From Noviluteimonas sp052115395 (GTDB lineage Bacteria > Pseudomonadota > Gammaproteobacteria > Xanthomonadales > Xanthomonadaceae), in NCBI GenBank assembly GCA_052115395.1, contig JBFRGO010000001.1: a DNA stretch of 64,000 bases; one strand, given 5' to 3'. A program made the position numbers and the translations under genes. Of this stretch, positions 53,363 to 63,768 are shown one piece after another; position 1 is the first letter of the stretch; every line of letters starts with the position of its first letter. The notes under the pieces were generated by a model. That model was given only the letters and a program-made list of their open reading frames with translations. It was not told the DNA's origin and did no database searches.

Positions 53363-54167
53363 GGTCGTCGTCGTCGCACTCCTGGTGGCCCTGGCCGGGG
53401 CCGGCTGTTCGCGTGTGGCCTTCATGAAGACCGACACCTCGCGCGGCAAGTTCGAGGAAACCAACGCGCCGGTCGTCGTCCACGACACGCCCGAGGCGCG
53501 CAATCGCACGCAATCGCGCAACGCATTGGGCATGTCCGAAGACGGCCTGCGCAGGGGCGACCTGGTCGCCGCCGAAAAATACGCGCGCCAGGCGCTGTCG
53601 ATCGATCCCAACTCCGTCGGCGCCTACACGCTGCTGGCGGTGATCGCCGAACAGCAGGGGCAGTCCGCGCAGGCGGGCCAACACTACCAGCGCGCCTCGC
53701 AGCTCGCGCCGAACGACGGCCGCACGCTCAACAATTACGGCACCTGGCTGTGCAAGAACGGGCAGGCGAAGGCCTCGCTCGACTGGTTCGATCGCGCGCT
53801 CCAGGCGCCCGGCTACGCCACGCCCGAAGCCGCGCTCGCCAACTCGGGCAGCTGCGCGCTCGATGCCGGCGACGCCGTCCGCGCCGATCGCGACCTGCGC
53901 CAGGCCCTGGCGCTGGCGCCGGAAAATCCGGTCGCCCTGGCCGGGCTCGCGCGGGTGCAATTCCGGTCGGGCAACTATTTCGAAGCACGCGCGTTCTCCG
54001 AGCGCCGGCTGGCGGCTGCCCCGGCCGATGCCGATGCGCTAGTGCTTGCGTCACAGATCGAAGACAAACTCGGCGACAGTGCCGCGGCGGCGCGATACGT
54101 TCGCCGCTTGAGGGAGGAGTTCCCGGGCGCTGCGTCGGGGAACGCGGGGGGATCGAAGTCGCCATGA
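53349..54167 (+). CDS. pilF: Type IV pilus biogenesis lipoprotein PilF/PilW
   Basis: This encodes 272 residues with lipobox LAGAGC (Cys20) and six TPR-like repeats over residues 60-255. PilF-type pilotins help assemble the PilQ secretin at the outer membrane. It lies between rlmN and rodZ exactly as in E. coli and Pseudomonas, with ATGA coupling to rodZ. The long insert before the first TPR (TDTSRGKFEETNAPVVVHD) is family-typical in xanthomonads as I recall. Confidence 0.9.
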   Translation: MRRPEVVVVALLVALAGAGCSRVAFMKTDTSRGKFEETNAPVVVHDTPEARNRTQSRNALGMSEDGLRRGDLVAAEKYARQALSIDPNSVGAYTLLAVIAEQQGQSAQAGQHYQRASQLAPNDGRTLNNYGTWLCKNGQAKASLDWFDRALQAPGYATPEAALANSGSCALDAGDAVRADRDLRQALALAPENPVALAGLARVQFRSGNYFEARAFSERRLAAAPADADALVLASQIEDKLGDSAAAARYVRRLREEFPGAASGNAGGSKSP

Positions 54168-54991
54168 CCAGCGAACACGAACACGCCTACGCATCCGGCG
54201 GAGAGCCCGGTGTCGGCGAGCGTTTGCGCAAGGCACGCATCAATGCGGGCCTGACGATCGACGATGTCTCCGACAAGCTCAAGATGCCCCATCGCGTCGT
54301 GGAAGCGATGGAAGCCGAAGACTGGAAGCGCCTCGGCGCGCCGGTCTACGTCCGCGGCCAGTTGCGCAGCTATTCGCGCCTGCTCGGCCTGGTGACCTCC
54401 ACCACGCTCGCCGCTTCCGGCGTCGCGCCGATCGAACCCACGCCCATCGTCGCGCGCAGCTATACGCCGCGGATGACGCGCTGGTTCGAACAGGGCAAGC
54501 GTCGCCTGGTCTACATCATCCTGACCGCGGCGCTCGTCGTTCCCGCATGGCTGGCGACCAAGCCGCACATCATGGGCCGCACGGATCCGGCGACGGTGCA
54601 GTCGCTCGATGCGCCCGCCACCGGCACGCCGCTGGTCGGCGACGCCGACACGCCGGCGCCCGTCGCGAACGAACCCACGGTCGTGGCCTCGATGACGCCC
54701 AATCTTTCGCCGCGCCCGGTGGCGAAATCCGCGCTCGTGCTCCGCCTGACCGGCGACAGCTGGGTGCAGGTGCAGTCGCCCGACGGCCGCACGATCGAGA
54801 AGGGCCTGCTCCCGGCAGGCACCATGCGTTCCTATGCCGCCGGCGAAGTCGGCCGCGTCACGCTGGGCAACGCATCGGCGGTGGTGGTGCAGCAGGGCGA
54901 TCGCCCGCAGGACCTGACGGCGTTCCGCCGCGCGAACGTCGCGCGCTTTACGGTATCCTCTGACGGTTCCCTGGCGCCGGTCGGCGACTGA
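54164..54991 (+). CDS. rodZ: RodZ-like cytoskeletal membrane protein
   Basis: This encodes 275 residues. A cytoplasmic helix-turn-helix (VGERLRKARINAGLTIDDVSDKL) precedes one transmembrane helix (RLVYIILTAALVVPAWLA), a Thr/Pro/Ala periplasmic linker, and a beta-rich DUF4115 domain (LRLTGDSWVQVQSPDGRTI). RodZ links MreB to the cell wall machinery and sets rod shape. The following 107 bases carry no gene. Confidence 0.88.
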   Translation: MTSEHEHAYASGGEPGVGERLRKARINAGLTIDDVSDKLKMPHRVVEAMEAEDWKRLGAPVYVRGQLRSYSRLLGLVTSTTLAASGVAPIEPTPIVARSYTPRMTRWFEQGKRRLVYIILTAALVVPAWLATKPHIMGRTDPATVQSLDAPATGTPLVGDADTPAPVANEPTVVASMTPNLSPRPVAKSALVLRLTGDSWVQVQSPDGRTIEKGLLPAGTMRSYAAGEVGRVTLGNASAVVVQQGDRPQDLTAFRRANVARFTVSSDGSLAPVGD

Positions 54992-55098
54992 CCCACGCGC
55001 TTCAGGGCCCGCATGCGGGGCAGGCGTACGCGTCCCGCGCACGCGCGCGGCCCGCATCCCCCGACAGCAACAGTCCAAGAGACAGCCGAAGAGTCAGC

Positions 55099-55737
55099 AT
55101 GGTCGATCATTTGCTCGATGAGCACGAACAAAGCGAACGCGTCCGCGGTTGGTTGCGCCAGAACGGTGGCGGCCTCATCGGCGGCATCGTCCTGGGCCTG
55201 GCCGTCATCGGCGGCTGGAACTGGTGGCAGAACCAGCAAGCCGGCCAACGCGCACAGATGGGCGCGCAATATTCGGAAGTCGTCGACGCCATCGGCGCGA
55301 ACGACCTGAAGAAAGCCGCGGCCGAAAACGTCGCGCTGTCGAAGTCCGATACCGAATACGCCGCCCTGGCCGCGATGCAACTGGCGCGCGCGCAGGTGGA
55401 GAAGGGCGACCGCGACGCCGCCATCGCCACGCTCAAGGGCGTGCAGGCGAAGGACCCGGCGATCATGGGCGTCGTGCGCTCGCGCCTTGCGCGCCTGTAC
55501 CTGGACGGCGGCAAGCCGCAGGATGCGCTCGCGCTGATCGGCGACAAGCCCGAAAGCGCCGCGGCGATCGAAGCGCGCGGCGATGCGCTCTTCGCGCTCG
55601 GCCGCACCGAAGATGCACGCGCCGCCTACACGCAGGCGCTGTCCAAACTCGACGTCGCCACCCCGGCGCGTCGCCTCGTCGAACTCAAGCTCATCCAGGT
55701 CGGCGGAAGCCCGGCCCGGCCGGAGGCCAGCATCTGA
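55099..55737 (+). CDS. YfgM-like tetratricopeptide ancillary SecYEG/BamB protein
   Basis: This encodes 212 residues: cytoplasmic N terminus (DEHEQSERVRGWLRQNGG), one transmembrane helix (GLIGGIVLGLAVIGGWNWW), then a periplasmic TPR domain (DUF2133/YfgM). YfgM associates with the Sec translocon and periplasmic chaperones. In E. coli ispG and hisS lie between rodZ and yfgM; they are absent here. It overlaps bamB by one base. Confidence 0.92.
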   Translation: MVDHLLDEHEQSERVRGWLRQNGGGLIGGIVLGLAVIGGWNWWQNQQAGQRAQMGAQYSEVVDAIGANDLKKAAAENVALSKSDTEYAALAAMQLARAQVEKGDRDAAIATLKGVQAKDPAIMGVVRSRLARLYLDGGKPQDALALIGDKPESAAAIEARGDALFALGRTEDARAAYTQALSKLDVATPARRLVELKLIQVGGSPARPEASI

Positions 55738-56939
55738 TGTCTTCGCATTCCCGCATCGTTTCGCGCGCGGCGCTCGTCCTCGCGTGCGTGTTCGTCCTCG
55801 GCGGCTGCAGCACCGTCAAGGGGTGGTTCGGTGGCAAGGACGACAAGAAGGCCGCCGAACCGGCTGAACTGACCGACATCACGCCGACCGCCAAGGTCGC
55901 GAAGATGTGGTCGGTCGACGCCGGCAAGGGCGAAGGCAAGATCGGCGTGCGCCAGGGCCCGACGGTCGCCGACGGCAAGGTGTACGTGGCGGCGATCAAG
56001 GGCGGCGTCAGCGCGCTCGACCTGCAGACCGGCGCCGTGCAGTGGACCTACAAGCCGGCCGAAGTCGAAGACAAGCCCGACGTGCGCCTGTCCGGTGGCC
56101 CCGGCGTGGGCGGCGGCGTGGTGGCGGTCGGCGGGCTCGACGGCGAAGTGATCGCGCTCGATGCCGCGACCGGCACCGAGAAGTGGAAGGGCAGGGTCGG
56201 CGCCGAAGTCATCGCCGCGCCGGCGATCGGCGACGGCCTGGTGTTCGTGCACAGCAACGATGGTCGCGTGACCGCGTTCGACGCCGAAACCGGCGCGCGC
56301 CGCTGGTTCTGGCAGCGCGACTTGCCGGCGCTCACCGTGCGCGGCAACGACGCGGTGTTGATCGGCCCGGGCTTCGTGTTCGTCGGCAACGACGACGGCA
56401 CGATCGCCGCGCTGTCGACCACCGATGGCCGCCTGTTGTGGGAACAGGCCGTCGCGCAAAACGAAGGCCGCAGCGAACTCGATCGCATGTCCGACGTCGA
56501 CGGCACGCCCGTCCTCGATGGCACGACGATCTACGCCACCAGCTTCAAGAAGGTCACGCTGGCGCTCGACGGCCCGACCGGCCGCTCGCTGTGGCAGCGC
56601 GAAAACGGTGGCGCGGGCCGCATCGGCAACGCACCCGACCGCCTGGTCGTGTCCGATCCGGCCGGCACCGTGTGGGCCATCGACAAGGCCTCCGGTGGCG
56701 CGCTGTGGTCGCAGCCTGCGCTCGCACGCCGCAAGGTCACCGGCGTGGCGGTGCAGGGCGATTACGCCGTGGTCGCCGACTACGACGGCTACGTGCATTG
56801 GCTGCGCCTGTCCGATGGTGCGTTCGCGGCGCGTGCGCGCGTCGGCGGCGATCCGGTGAAGGCCGCGCCCGTCGTGTCCGACGGCGTCCTCCTCATCCAG
56901 AACACCGACGGCGAAGTCACGGCTTTCCGTCTGCAGTAA
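55737..56939 (+). CDS. bamB: Outer membrane assembly lipoprotein BamB
   Basis: This encodes 400 residues with lipobox VLGGC and an eight-bladed propeller of PQQ-like repeats (ALDLQTGAVQWTYKP, ALDAATGTEKWKG, AFDAETGARRWFW and so on). BamB aids beta-barrel insertion with BamA. Order yfgM-bamB-der is conserved. Start overlaps the yfgM stop. Confidence 0.95.
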   Translation: MSSHSRIVSRAALVLACVFVLGGCSTVKGWFGGKDDKKAAEPAELTDITPTAKVAKMWSVDAGKGEGKIGVRQGPTVADGKVYVAAIKGGVSALDLQTGAVQWTYKPAEVEDKPDVRLSGGPGVGGGVVAVGGLDGEVIALDAATGTEKWKGRVGAEVIAAPAIGDGLVFVHSNDGRVTAFDAETGARRWFWQRDLPALTVRGNDAVLIGPGFVFVGNDDGTIAALSTTDGRLLWEQAVAQNEGRSELDRMSDVDGTPVLDGTTIYATSFKKVTLALDGPTGRSLWQRENGGAGRIGNAPDRLVVSDPAGTVWAIDKASGGALWSQPALARRKVTGVAVQGDYAVVADYDGYVHWLRLSDGAFAARARVGGDPVKAAPVVSDGVLLIQNTDGEVTAFRLQ

Positions 56940-56947
56940 GGGTCAAA

Positions 56948-58348
56948 ATGCTTCCCCTCGTCGCGCTGGTAGGTCGTCCGAACGTCGGGAAGTCGACGCT
57001 GTTCAATGCGTTGACGCGCTCGCGCGATGCCCTCGTGCACGACGAGCCCGGCGTCACGCGCGATCGCAACTACGGCGTGTGCCGCCTGGATCCCGAGCGC
57101 CCGTTCGTGCTCGTGGATACCGGCGGCATCGCCGGCAGCGAGGAAGGCCTGGCCGGCGCCACCGCGCGCCAGTCGCGTTCGGCGGCCGAAGAAGCCGACC
57201 TGATCCTCTTCATCGTCGACGGCCGCGAAGGCGCGTCCTCGATCGACGACGAGATCCTCGCGTGGCTGCGCAAGGTCGACACGCCGACCTTCCTGGTCGT
57301 CAACAAGATCGACGGCCTGGATCCGCAGGCCGCGCTCGCCGAATTCGCGCGCTACGGTTTCAAGGACGTGCTCGCCACCTCCTCGGCGCACAAGACCGGC
57401 ATCGATACGCTGTTCGCGCGTGCGCTCGAAGTGCTTCCGAAAGATGGCGACACCGCCATCCTCGACGACGATCCCGAGCGCATGCGCGTGGCCTTCGTCG
57501 GCCGCCCGAACGTCGGCAAGTCCACGCTGGTCAACCGCATCCTCGGCGAGGAGCGGATGATCGCTTCCGACGTGCCGGGCACGACGCGCGATTCGATCGC
57601 CGTCGACCTGGAACGCGACGGCCGCAAGTACCGCCTGATCGACACCGCCGGCCTGCGGCGCAAGGGCCGCGTGGAAGAGGCCGTCGAGAAGTTCTCGATC
57701 GTCAAGACGCTGCAGGCGATCGAACACTGCCAGGTCGCGGTGATCATGCTCGACGCCGTCGAAGGCGTGACCGAACAGGACGCGAGCGTCCTCGGCGCGG
57801 TGCTCGACGCCGGCCGCGCGCTGGTCGTGGCGGTCAACAAGTGGGACGGGCTAAGCGACTACCAGCGCCAGCAGAACGAAGCGCTGCTCTCGCGCAAGCT
57901 CGCCTTCGTCGAGTGGGCCGAAGCGGTGCGCATCTCCGCGCTGCACGGCTCGGGCCTGCGCGAACTGTTCAAGGCCGTGCACCGCGCGCATGCGTCGGCC
58001 ACGCGCAAGTTCACCACCGCCGAAATCACCAAGGCGATGGAGATCGCGTACGAAACCAACCCGCCGCCGGTCGTGCGCGGGCACGTCGCGAAGCTGCGTT
58101 ACACGCACCCCGGCGGCGAGAATCCGCCGACCTTCATCGTGCATGGCTCACGCCTGCGCACGCTGTCGGATTCGTATCGCCGGTACCTGGAAAACTTCTT
58201 CCGCAAGCGCTTCAAGCTGGTGGGCACGCCGATCCGTTTCATCTTCCGGGAAGGCGAAAACCCCTACAAGGACAAGCCGAAGAATGCGCTCACCGAGCGC
58301 CAGGTCGCGAAGAAGCGGCGCCTGATGCGGCACGTCAAGGGCAAGTAA
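56948..58348 (+). CDS. der: Ribosome-assembly GTPase Der (EngA)
   Basis: This encodes 466 residues with two tandem GTPase domains, each with P-loop GRPNVGKST (residues about 9 and 186), G3 DTGGIAG and DTAGLRR, G4 NKIDG and NKWDG, and a C-terminal KH-like domain ending in RRLMRHVKGK. It is essential for 50S assembly. Start 8 bases after bamB. Confidence 0.97.
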   Translation: MLPLVALVGRPNVGKSTLFNALTRSRDALVHDEPGVTRDRNYGVCRLDPERPFVLVDTGGIAGSEEGLAGATARQSRSAAEEADLILFIVDGREGASSIDDEILAWLRKVDTPTFLVVNKIDGLDPQAALAEFARYGFKDVLATSSAHKTGIDTLFARALEVLPKDGDTAILDDDPERMRVAFVGRPNVGKSTLVNRILGEERMIASDVPGTTRDSIAVDLERDGRKYRLIDTAGLRRKGRVEEAVEKFSIVKTLQAIEHCQVAVIMLDAVEGVTEQDASVLGAVLDAGRALVVAVNKWDGLSDYQRQQNEALLSRKLAFVEWAEAVRISALHGSGLRELFKAVHRAHASATRKFTTAEITKAMEIAYETNPPPVVRGHVAKLRYTHPGGENPPTFIVHGSRLRTLSDSYRRYLENFFRKRFKLVGTPIRFIFREGENPYKDKPKNALTERQVAKKRRLMRHVKGK

Positions 58349-58355
58349 GGCCCGC

Positions 58356-58922
58356 GTGATCGCGCCGCGGGACATCGCGCTCGGGATCCTCGCCGGTGGC
58401 CGCGGCACGCGGCTGGGTGGCATCGACAAGGCCTGGATCGAGCGCGGTGGCATCGCGCAGGTGCAGCGTTTGGCCGATCGCTTCGAACGCGAAGTCGCGC
58501 AAGTGCTGGTGAGCGCCAATCGCGATCTCGAACGCTACGCATCACTCGGCCTGATCGCGGTGCCGGATCGCGCGCCGGACCTCGGCCCCATCGGCGGCCT
58601 GGATGCACTGGCACAAGCGTGCACGCAACCCTGGTTGCTCACCGTTCCCGTCGACCTGGTGTTCGTCAACGATTGCCTGGTGCCCACGCTGGCCAGCGCG
58701 GGCGGGCAGGGCGCGAGCATCGAAGACGACGACGGTCCGCAGCCCCTGGTCGCGTTGTGGCATCTCGAAGCGCTGCGCGCTGCGGTGCTCGCCAGCGAAG
58801 ACCGTTCGGTCCAGGCGCTGCAACAACGCCTCAAGATGCCGCGCATCCGCCTGCCGGGCGTTCGCCTCGGCAACCTCAACACGCCCGACGATCTGGTCGC
58901 GGCCCAGGCCCGGCTTCCCTGA
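58356..58922 (+). CDS. mobA: Molybdenum cofactor guanylyltransferase MobA
   Basis: This encodes 188 residues, GTG start 7 bases after der. ILAGGRGTRLGGIDKAW is the nucleotide-binding signature; PDLGPIGGLDAL and VPVDLVFV follow. It attaches GMP to molybdopterin to form the bis-MGD cofactor. It is somewhat more divergent than usual in the central metal-binding region (PVDLVF where PCDxPF is typical), but otherwise intact. Confidence 0.85.
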   Translation: MIAPRDIALGILAGGRGTRLGGIDKAWIERGGIAQVQRLADRFEREVAQVLVSANRDLERYASLGLIAVPDRAPDLGPIGGLDALAQACTQPWLLTVPVDLVFVNDCLVPTLASAGGQGASIEDDDGPQPLVALWHLEALRAAVLASEDRSVQALQQRLKMPRIRLPGVRLGNLNTPDDLVAAQARLP

Positions 58923-58939
58923 CATGCGCGACCATCGAC

Positions 58940-60157
58940 ATGCTTGATCACTTCCCCACGCAACTGACGTTCGATCAAGCGCAGGCCATCATCGATGCGA
59001 GCGCGGCCGAACATCGCTTGCCGATCGAACGCCTCGCCCTGGCGCGCACGCACCAGCGCATCCTTGCGCAGGAGGTGGTCGCACCGATCCCGCAGCCGCC
59101 CTTCGACAACAGCGCGATGGACGGTTACGCCGTGCGCCATGCCGATCTCGCGCAAGGCGAAACGATCCTGCAATTGGTCGGCGAACAATTCGCCGGTCGT
59201 GCGCGAGACCTGCACGTGCAGGCGGGCGAATGCATCCGCATCACCACTGGTGCGCCGATGCCGCGGGGTGCCGATACCGTCGTCATCCGCGAAGTCGTAC
59301 GCGTCGAGGGCGATCGCATCGCGATTCCCGCCGGCATTCGCGCCGGCGCCAACGTGCGCCACGCGGGCGAAGACGTCGAAGTGGGCGACGCGGTGTTCGC
59401 GCCGGGTCTCGTCCTGACGCCAGCGCGCGTGGCCACCGCCGCATCGCTCGGCATCGATCAACTCGCGGTGTCCGCGCGGCCCACGGTCGCCGTTTTCACC
59501 ACCGGCGACGAACTCGTACCGCCGGGCATTCCGCTCGAACCGGGCCAGATCCACGACAGCAACCGCGAGTTGCTGATGGGCCTGCTGCGCGCCGACGGGC
59601 TCGAACCCACCGCGTGGCCCACCTTGCCCGACGATCCCGAGCGCATCGCTTCGACGCTGCGCGACGCCGCATCGAGTTTCGATGTCGTGATCACCTGCGG
59701 CGCGGTGTCGGCCGGCGAGAAGGACCACGTGCCCGCGCTGCTGGACGCGCACGGCCGCATCGCGTTCTGGAAGGTGCGCATGAAACCGGGGATGCCGCTG
59801 TTGTTCGGCGACCTCGACCGCGCACGCTTCCTGGGATTGCCCGGCAATCCGGTCTCGGTCTTCGCGACCTATGCCACGCTCGGGCGCCGCCTGATCGATA
59901 GGCTGCAGGGGCGTACGGAAGCGCGCCGCCAGTTCCGGGCGCGCCTGTCGGCACCGATCGACAAGACGCACGCGCGCCGCGAATTCATCCGTGGCCGCCT
60001 CACCGCCGGCGAAGACGGCACGCTTCATATCGCACCTGACGCCGCCACCGGTTCGCACCACCTGCGCGCCGCGGCGATGGCCGATGCACTGATCGTCGTT
60101 CCGGACGGGCCGCAGCAGCTTTCCATCGGCGATGTCGTCGACGTGCTGCCGTATTAA
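58940..60157 (+). CDS. moeA: Molybdopterin molybdenumtransferase MoeA
   Basis: This encodes 405 residues from MLDHFPTQLTF. PPFDNSAMDGYAV, TGAPMPRGADTVV, TTGDELVPPG, and GLPGNPVSVF are the usual MoeA motifs. It inserts molybdate into adenylylated molybdopterin. The cluster mobA-moeA-moeB implies bis-MGD or Mo-enzymes encoded elsewhere. Confidence 0.95.
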   Translation: MLDHFPTQLTFDQAQAIIDASAAEHRLPIERLALARTHQRILAQEVVAPIPQPPFDNSAMDGYAVRHADLAQGETILQLVGEQFAGRARDLHVQAGECIRITTGAPMPRGADTVVIREVVRVEGDRIAIPAGIRAGANVRHAGEDVEVGDAVFAPGLVLTPARVATAASLGIDQLAVSARPTVAVFTTGDELVPPGIPLEPGQIHDSNRELLMGLLRADGLEPTAWPTLPDDPERIASTLRDAASSFDVVITCGAVSAGEKDHVPALLDAHGRIAFWKVRMKPGMPLLFGDLDRARFLGLPGNPVSVFATYATLGRRLIDRLQGRTEARRQFRARLSAPIDKTHARREFIRGRLTAGEDGTLHIAPDAATGSHHLRAAAMADALIVVPDGPQQLSIGDVVDVLPY

Positions 60158-60180
60158 CGTTCGAGGCGGATAATCCCCGA

Positions 60181-61308
<1,128 letters not shown>

Positions 61309-61340
61309 ACCGCCGGCCCCACGACGGGACCGGGGGTGAC

Positions 61341-62366
61341 ATGGAAGTTGCAGTCCGCAAGCAGGTCGCTTCGTTGTTGCTGTTGGTCGCACTTACCTTC
61401 GCGGGCCTGCACGATGCTCGCGCAGGCGAGCCGTGCGACATCGCCGCGCCGCCGGCGACCACCTGGGGCCAGCGCGTCGCCGCGGTGGCCTGCGCCGAAA
61501 GCCGGTTGTGGTTCTCGCCGTTCCTCGACGAGCAAGGGCGCCTGGCGAGCATCCGCGTGGCCGAAGCCGAGAACAGCCGCCTGCAGGACGGCACCACCAT
61601 GGCATGGCGTCGCGTCGTGGATTACTGGAAGGGCACCGGCCTGCTGTACGGGATGTCCGGCCACATGGGCGCGAACGAATGCGGCTATTCGCTCGATGTC
61701 TGGCCCGGATCGGCCGCGTGCCGCGCCTTCGTCATCGATACGCCGTGGTCGGCGACTTTCGTCTCCTTCGTCTACGTGCGCGCGGGCGTGCCCGGGTTCG
61801 CGCCGTCGGCGAGTCATTTCGATTTCGTGCGCCAAGCCTTGAAGGGCGGGCCGGATGCGCCGTTGCGCTTCGCCGATCCCGACACACAAGCGCCGGCGGT
61901 CGGCGACTTGCTGTGCTTCACGCGCGGGCAGAGCGTGCCGATGGGGTCGGCGGGCATTCGCGCGTACGTCGACCGCGGTGGCGACAACATCGCCATGCAT
62001 TGCGACATCGTGGTGTCGATCGACGACGGGAAACTCTACGCCGTGGGCGGCAACGTCCTGCAGGGCGTCACGATGCGCACGCTGCACGTCAACCGCACCG
62101 GCGCGCTGTGGAACCTGCCGCATCGCGGCACGATGACCGTGGCATGTACGCCCGGCGCGAGTGCAGGGTGCACGTTCAATCGACAGGATTGGGTGGCGCT
62201 GTTGAAACTGGAACCCAAGGCGGGCGCGCCGCCGCCGATGCCGGCCGCGCCGGTGCAATGCTGCACGCTGTGCCCGTTGCCGATGCCGGCGAACATGCAG
62301 CGCTGCCCGGTCGAACCCAAGCCACTGACGCCACCGGCGCCTGCCGCGGTGCCCGCGACGCCCTGA
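61341..62366 (+). CDS. Secreted DUF2272 protein
   Basis: This encodes 341 residues. Signal peptide (cleavage near ARA-G), then a DUF2272 domain recognised from PWSATFVSFVYVRAGVPGFAPSASHFDFV and GDNIAMHCDIVVSID, with conserved Cys/His reminiscent of NlpC/P60-like or CHAP hydrolases. The C terminus is Pro/Cys-rich (QCCTLCPLPMPANMQRCP). Catalytic function is unproven. It is 32 bases after moeB and converges with the zinc-ribbon gene with no gap. Confidence 0.8.
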   Translation: MEVAVRKQVASLLLLVALTFAGLHDARAGEPCDIAAPPATTWGQRVAAVACAESRLWFSPFLDEQGRLASIRVAEAENSRLQDGTTMAWRRVVDYWKGTGLLYGMSGHMGANECGYSLDVWPGSAACRAFVIDTPWSATFVSFVYVRAGVPGFAPSASHFDFVRQALKGGPDAPLRFADPDTQAPAVGDLLCFTRGQSVPMGSAGIRAYVDRGGDNIAMHCDIVVSIDDGKLYAVGGNVLQGVTMRTLHVNRTGALWNLPHRGTMTVACTPGASAGCTFNRQDWVALLKLEPKAGAPPPMPAAPVQCCTLCPLPMPANMQRCPVEPKPLTPPAPAAVPATP

Positions 62367-62567
62367 TCAGGCGGCGGGCGTGGCGCGTTTGGGCCGCGGC
62401 TTGGTGCGCTCGTCCATCTGCACGCCGAGCACGGCGTTGCAGTGGATGCAGGAGAACGTCATCACGCGCCGCTGCTTGGTGGCGCCGTCGACGGTCGCGA
62501 TGGCTTGTTCGACGTTGACGTGCAGCACGCGCATGTCGCACTTCGGGCATTTCGCCTGGTTCATCAT
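62367..62567 (-). CDS. Small zinc-ribbon protein
   Basis: This encodes 66 residues (MMNQAKCPKCDM start). Two CxxC knuckles, CPKC and CIHC, 33 residues apart, form a likely zinc ribbon; the tail is basic (RTKPRPKRATP). It overlaps the hydrolase stop by one base (TGATG). Function unknown. Confidence 0.75.
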   Translation of the reverse strand: MMNQAKCPKCDMRVLHVNVEQAIATVDGATKQRRVMTFSCIHCNAVLGVQMDERTKPRPKRATPAA

Positions 62568-63355
62568 CAAGGGGTCCCCACGAAGGCCATGAGCGATCGC
62601 GCGTAGGTGGCGCTCGCGGCGACCGTCGCGTGATCGTCGTTCGGCAGGTCGAGCACGTCGGCTTTGCGACGCAGCGATGCGATCAGGTTGTCCGTGTTGG
62701 CGGCAGGCACGACGTCGTCGCGGCCGGCGCGCACGATCAGCAAGGGGCCCTTGTAGTCGCGCAGGTAAGTCGCCTGTTCGTACTTGTCCTGCAGCAGCCA
62801 TTTCACCGGGAGCCACGGGTAATGCGTCTGCGCGACGTTCGCCATGCTGTCGAATGGCGTGACGAGCACGAGCTTGGCGACGGGCCGTTTGGACGCGACG
62901 TAACTGGCCACCGCGCTGCCGAGGCTGCGCCCGATCACGACGATTTTCGCGCCGGGCTGGCGCGCCTGCACCTGGTCGAAGACGGCGAGGGCGTCTTCGA
63001 GGATGTCGGCCTGCGTCGGCGTGCCTTCGCTCGCGCCGTAACCGCGATACGGCACCAGGTAGATACTCGAATTCGGGAACCACTTGGCGAAGTCGGCCTT
63101 GCGCAACTCGATGCGTTCGGCGTTGCCGCCGAAGTACACCACCGCGCCCGGCTGCCCGATGTTCACCAGCCAACCATTGAGCATCACCCCGTTGCGGGCG
63201 ATGCCGAAGTCGGTCTGCGCCGGATCGGACTTGGTGGCCTGCGGCAGGTAGAGGATGTCGCGCTGCTTGGCGTACATCCATCCGCACACACCGGCATAGG
63301 CGAGGACCGGGGCGGCGGCGATCAAGGTGATCACGACGGGCTTGCGGAGTTTCAT
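62567..63355 (-). CDS. Membrane-anchored alpha/beta hydrolase (BEM46-like)
   Basis: This encodes 262 residues. One N-terminal transmembrane helix (VVITLIAAAPVLAYAGVCGW), then a serine hydrolase fold with VYFGGNAE, VPYRGYGASEGTP, nucleophile GRSLGSAVAS, Asp in RAGRDDVVP and His in NDDHATV. It belongs to the YfhR/BEM46 group of unknown substrate. ATGA overlap with the DUF1244 gene upstream. Confidence 0.85.
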   Translation of the reverse strand: MKLRKPVVITLIAAAPVLAYAGVCGWMYAKQRDILYLPQATKSDPAQTDFGIARNGVMLNGWLVNIGQPGAVVYFGGNAERIELRKADFAKWFPNSSIYLVPYRGYGASEGTPTQADILEDALAVFDQVQARQPGAKIVVIGRSLGSAVASYVASKRPVAKLVLVTPFDSMANVAQTHYPWLPVKWLLQDKYEQATYLRDYKGPLLIVRAGRDDVVPAANTDNLIASLRRKADVLDLPNDDHATVAASATYARSLMAFVGTP

Positions 63356-63666
63356 CGCGGTGCCTCCTTGCGTTGCGCGGCCTCGAAGGCGGCCAGTTGT
63401 TCGGGCGTCGCCTCGCGCTGGTGTCGGGCCTTCCATTGCGCGAAGGGTTCGCCGTAGACAGTGTCCCGGGCCTCTTCCTTCGTCAACGCGATTCCTCGGT
63501 GTTCTGCGGCCTCGCGGTACCAATCGGCCAGGCAATTGCGGCAGAAGCCGGCCACCGTCATCAGATCGATGTTCTGCACGTCCGCGCGCTCGCGCATGAG
63601 GTGCTCGACCAGGCGGCGGAACACCGCGGCCTCCAGTTGTGTATTTTCGTAGTCCTGCCCGCTCAT
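63352..63666 (-). CDS. DUF1244 family protein
   Basis: This encodes 104 residues. AVFRRLVEHLMRERADVQNIDLMTVAGFCRNCLADWYREAAE is the family core, containing a conserved FCRNC pair of Cys. The family is small, helical and of unknown role. First gene of a three-gene operon with the hydrolase and zinc-ribbon genes, divergent from folD. Confidence 0.88.
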   Translation of the reverse strand: MSGQDYENTQLEAAVFRRLVEHLMRERADVQNIDLMTVAGFCRNCLADWYREAAEHRGIALTKEEARDTVYGEPFAQWKARHQREATPEQLAAFEAAQRKEAPR

Positions 63667-63768
63667 GCGTCGTGCTCGTTGCCTTTGGTGGCCCTCGTGG
63701 TCGCGAGGCTACAACGGGTCGGCAATAATGTCCGGCCCTGACTCCAACATACGGCCGGTCGCCTGCAC

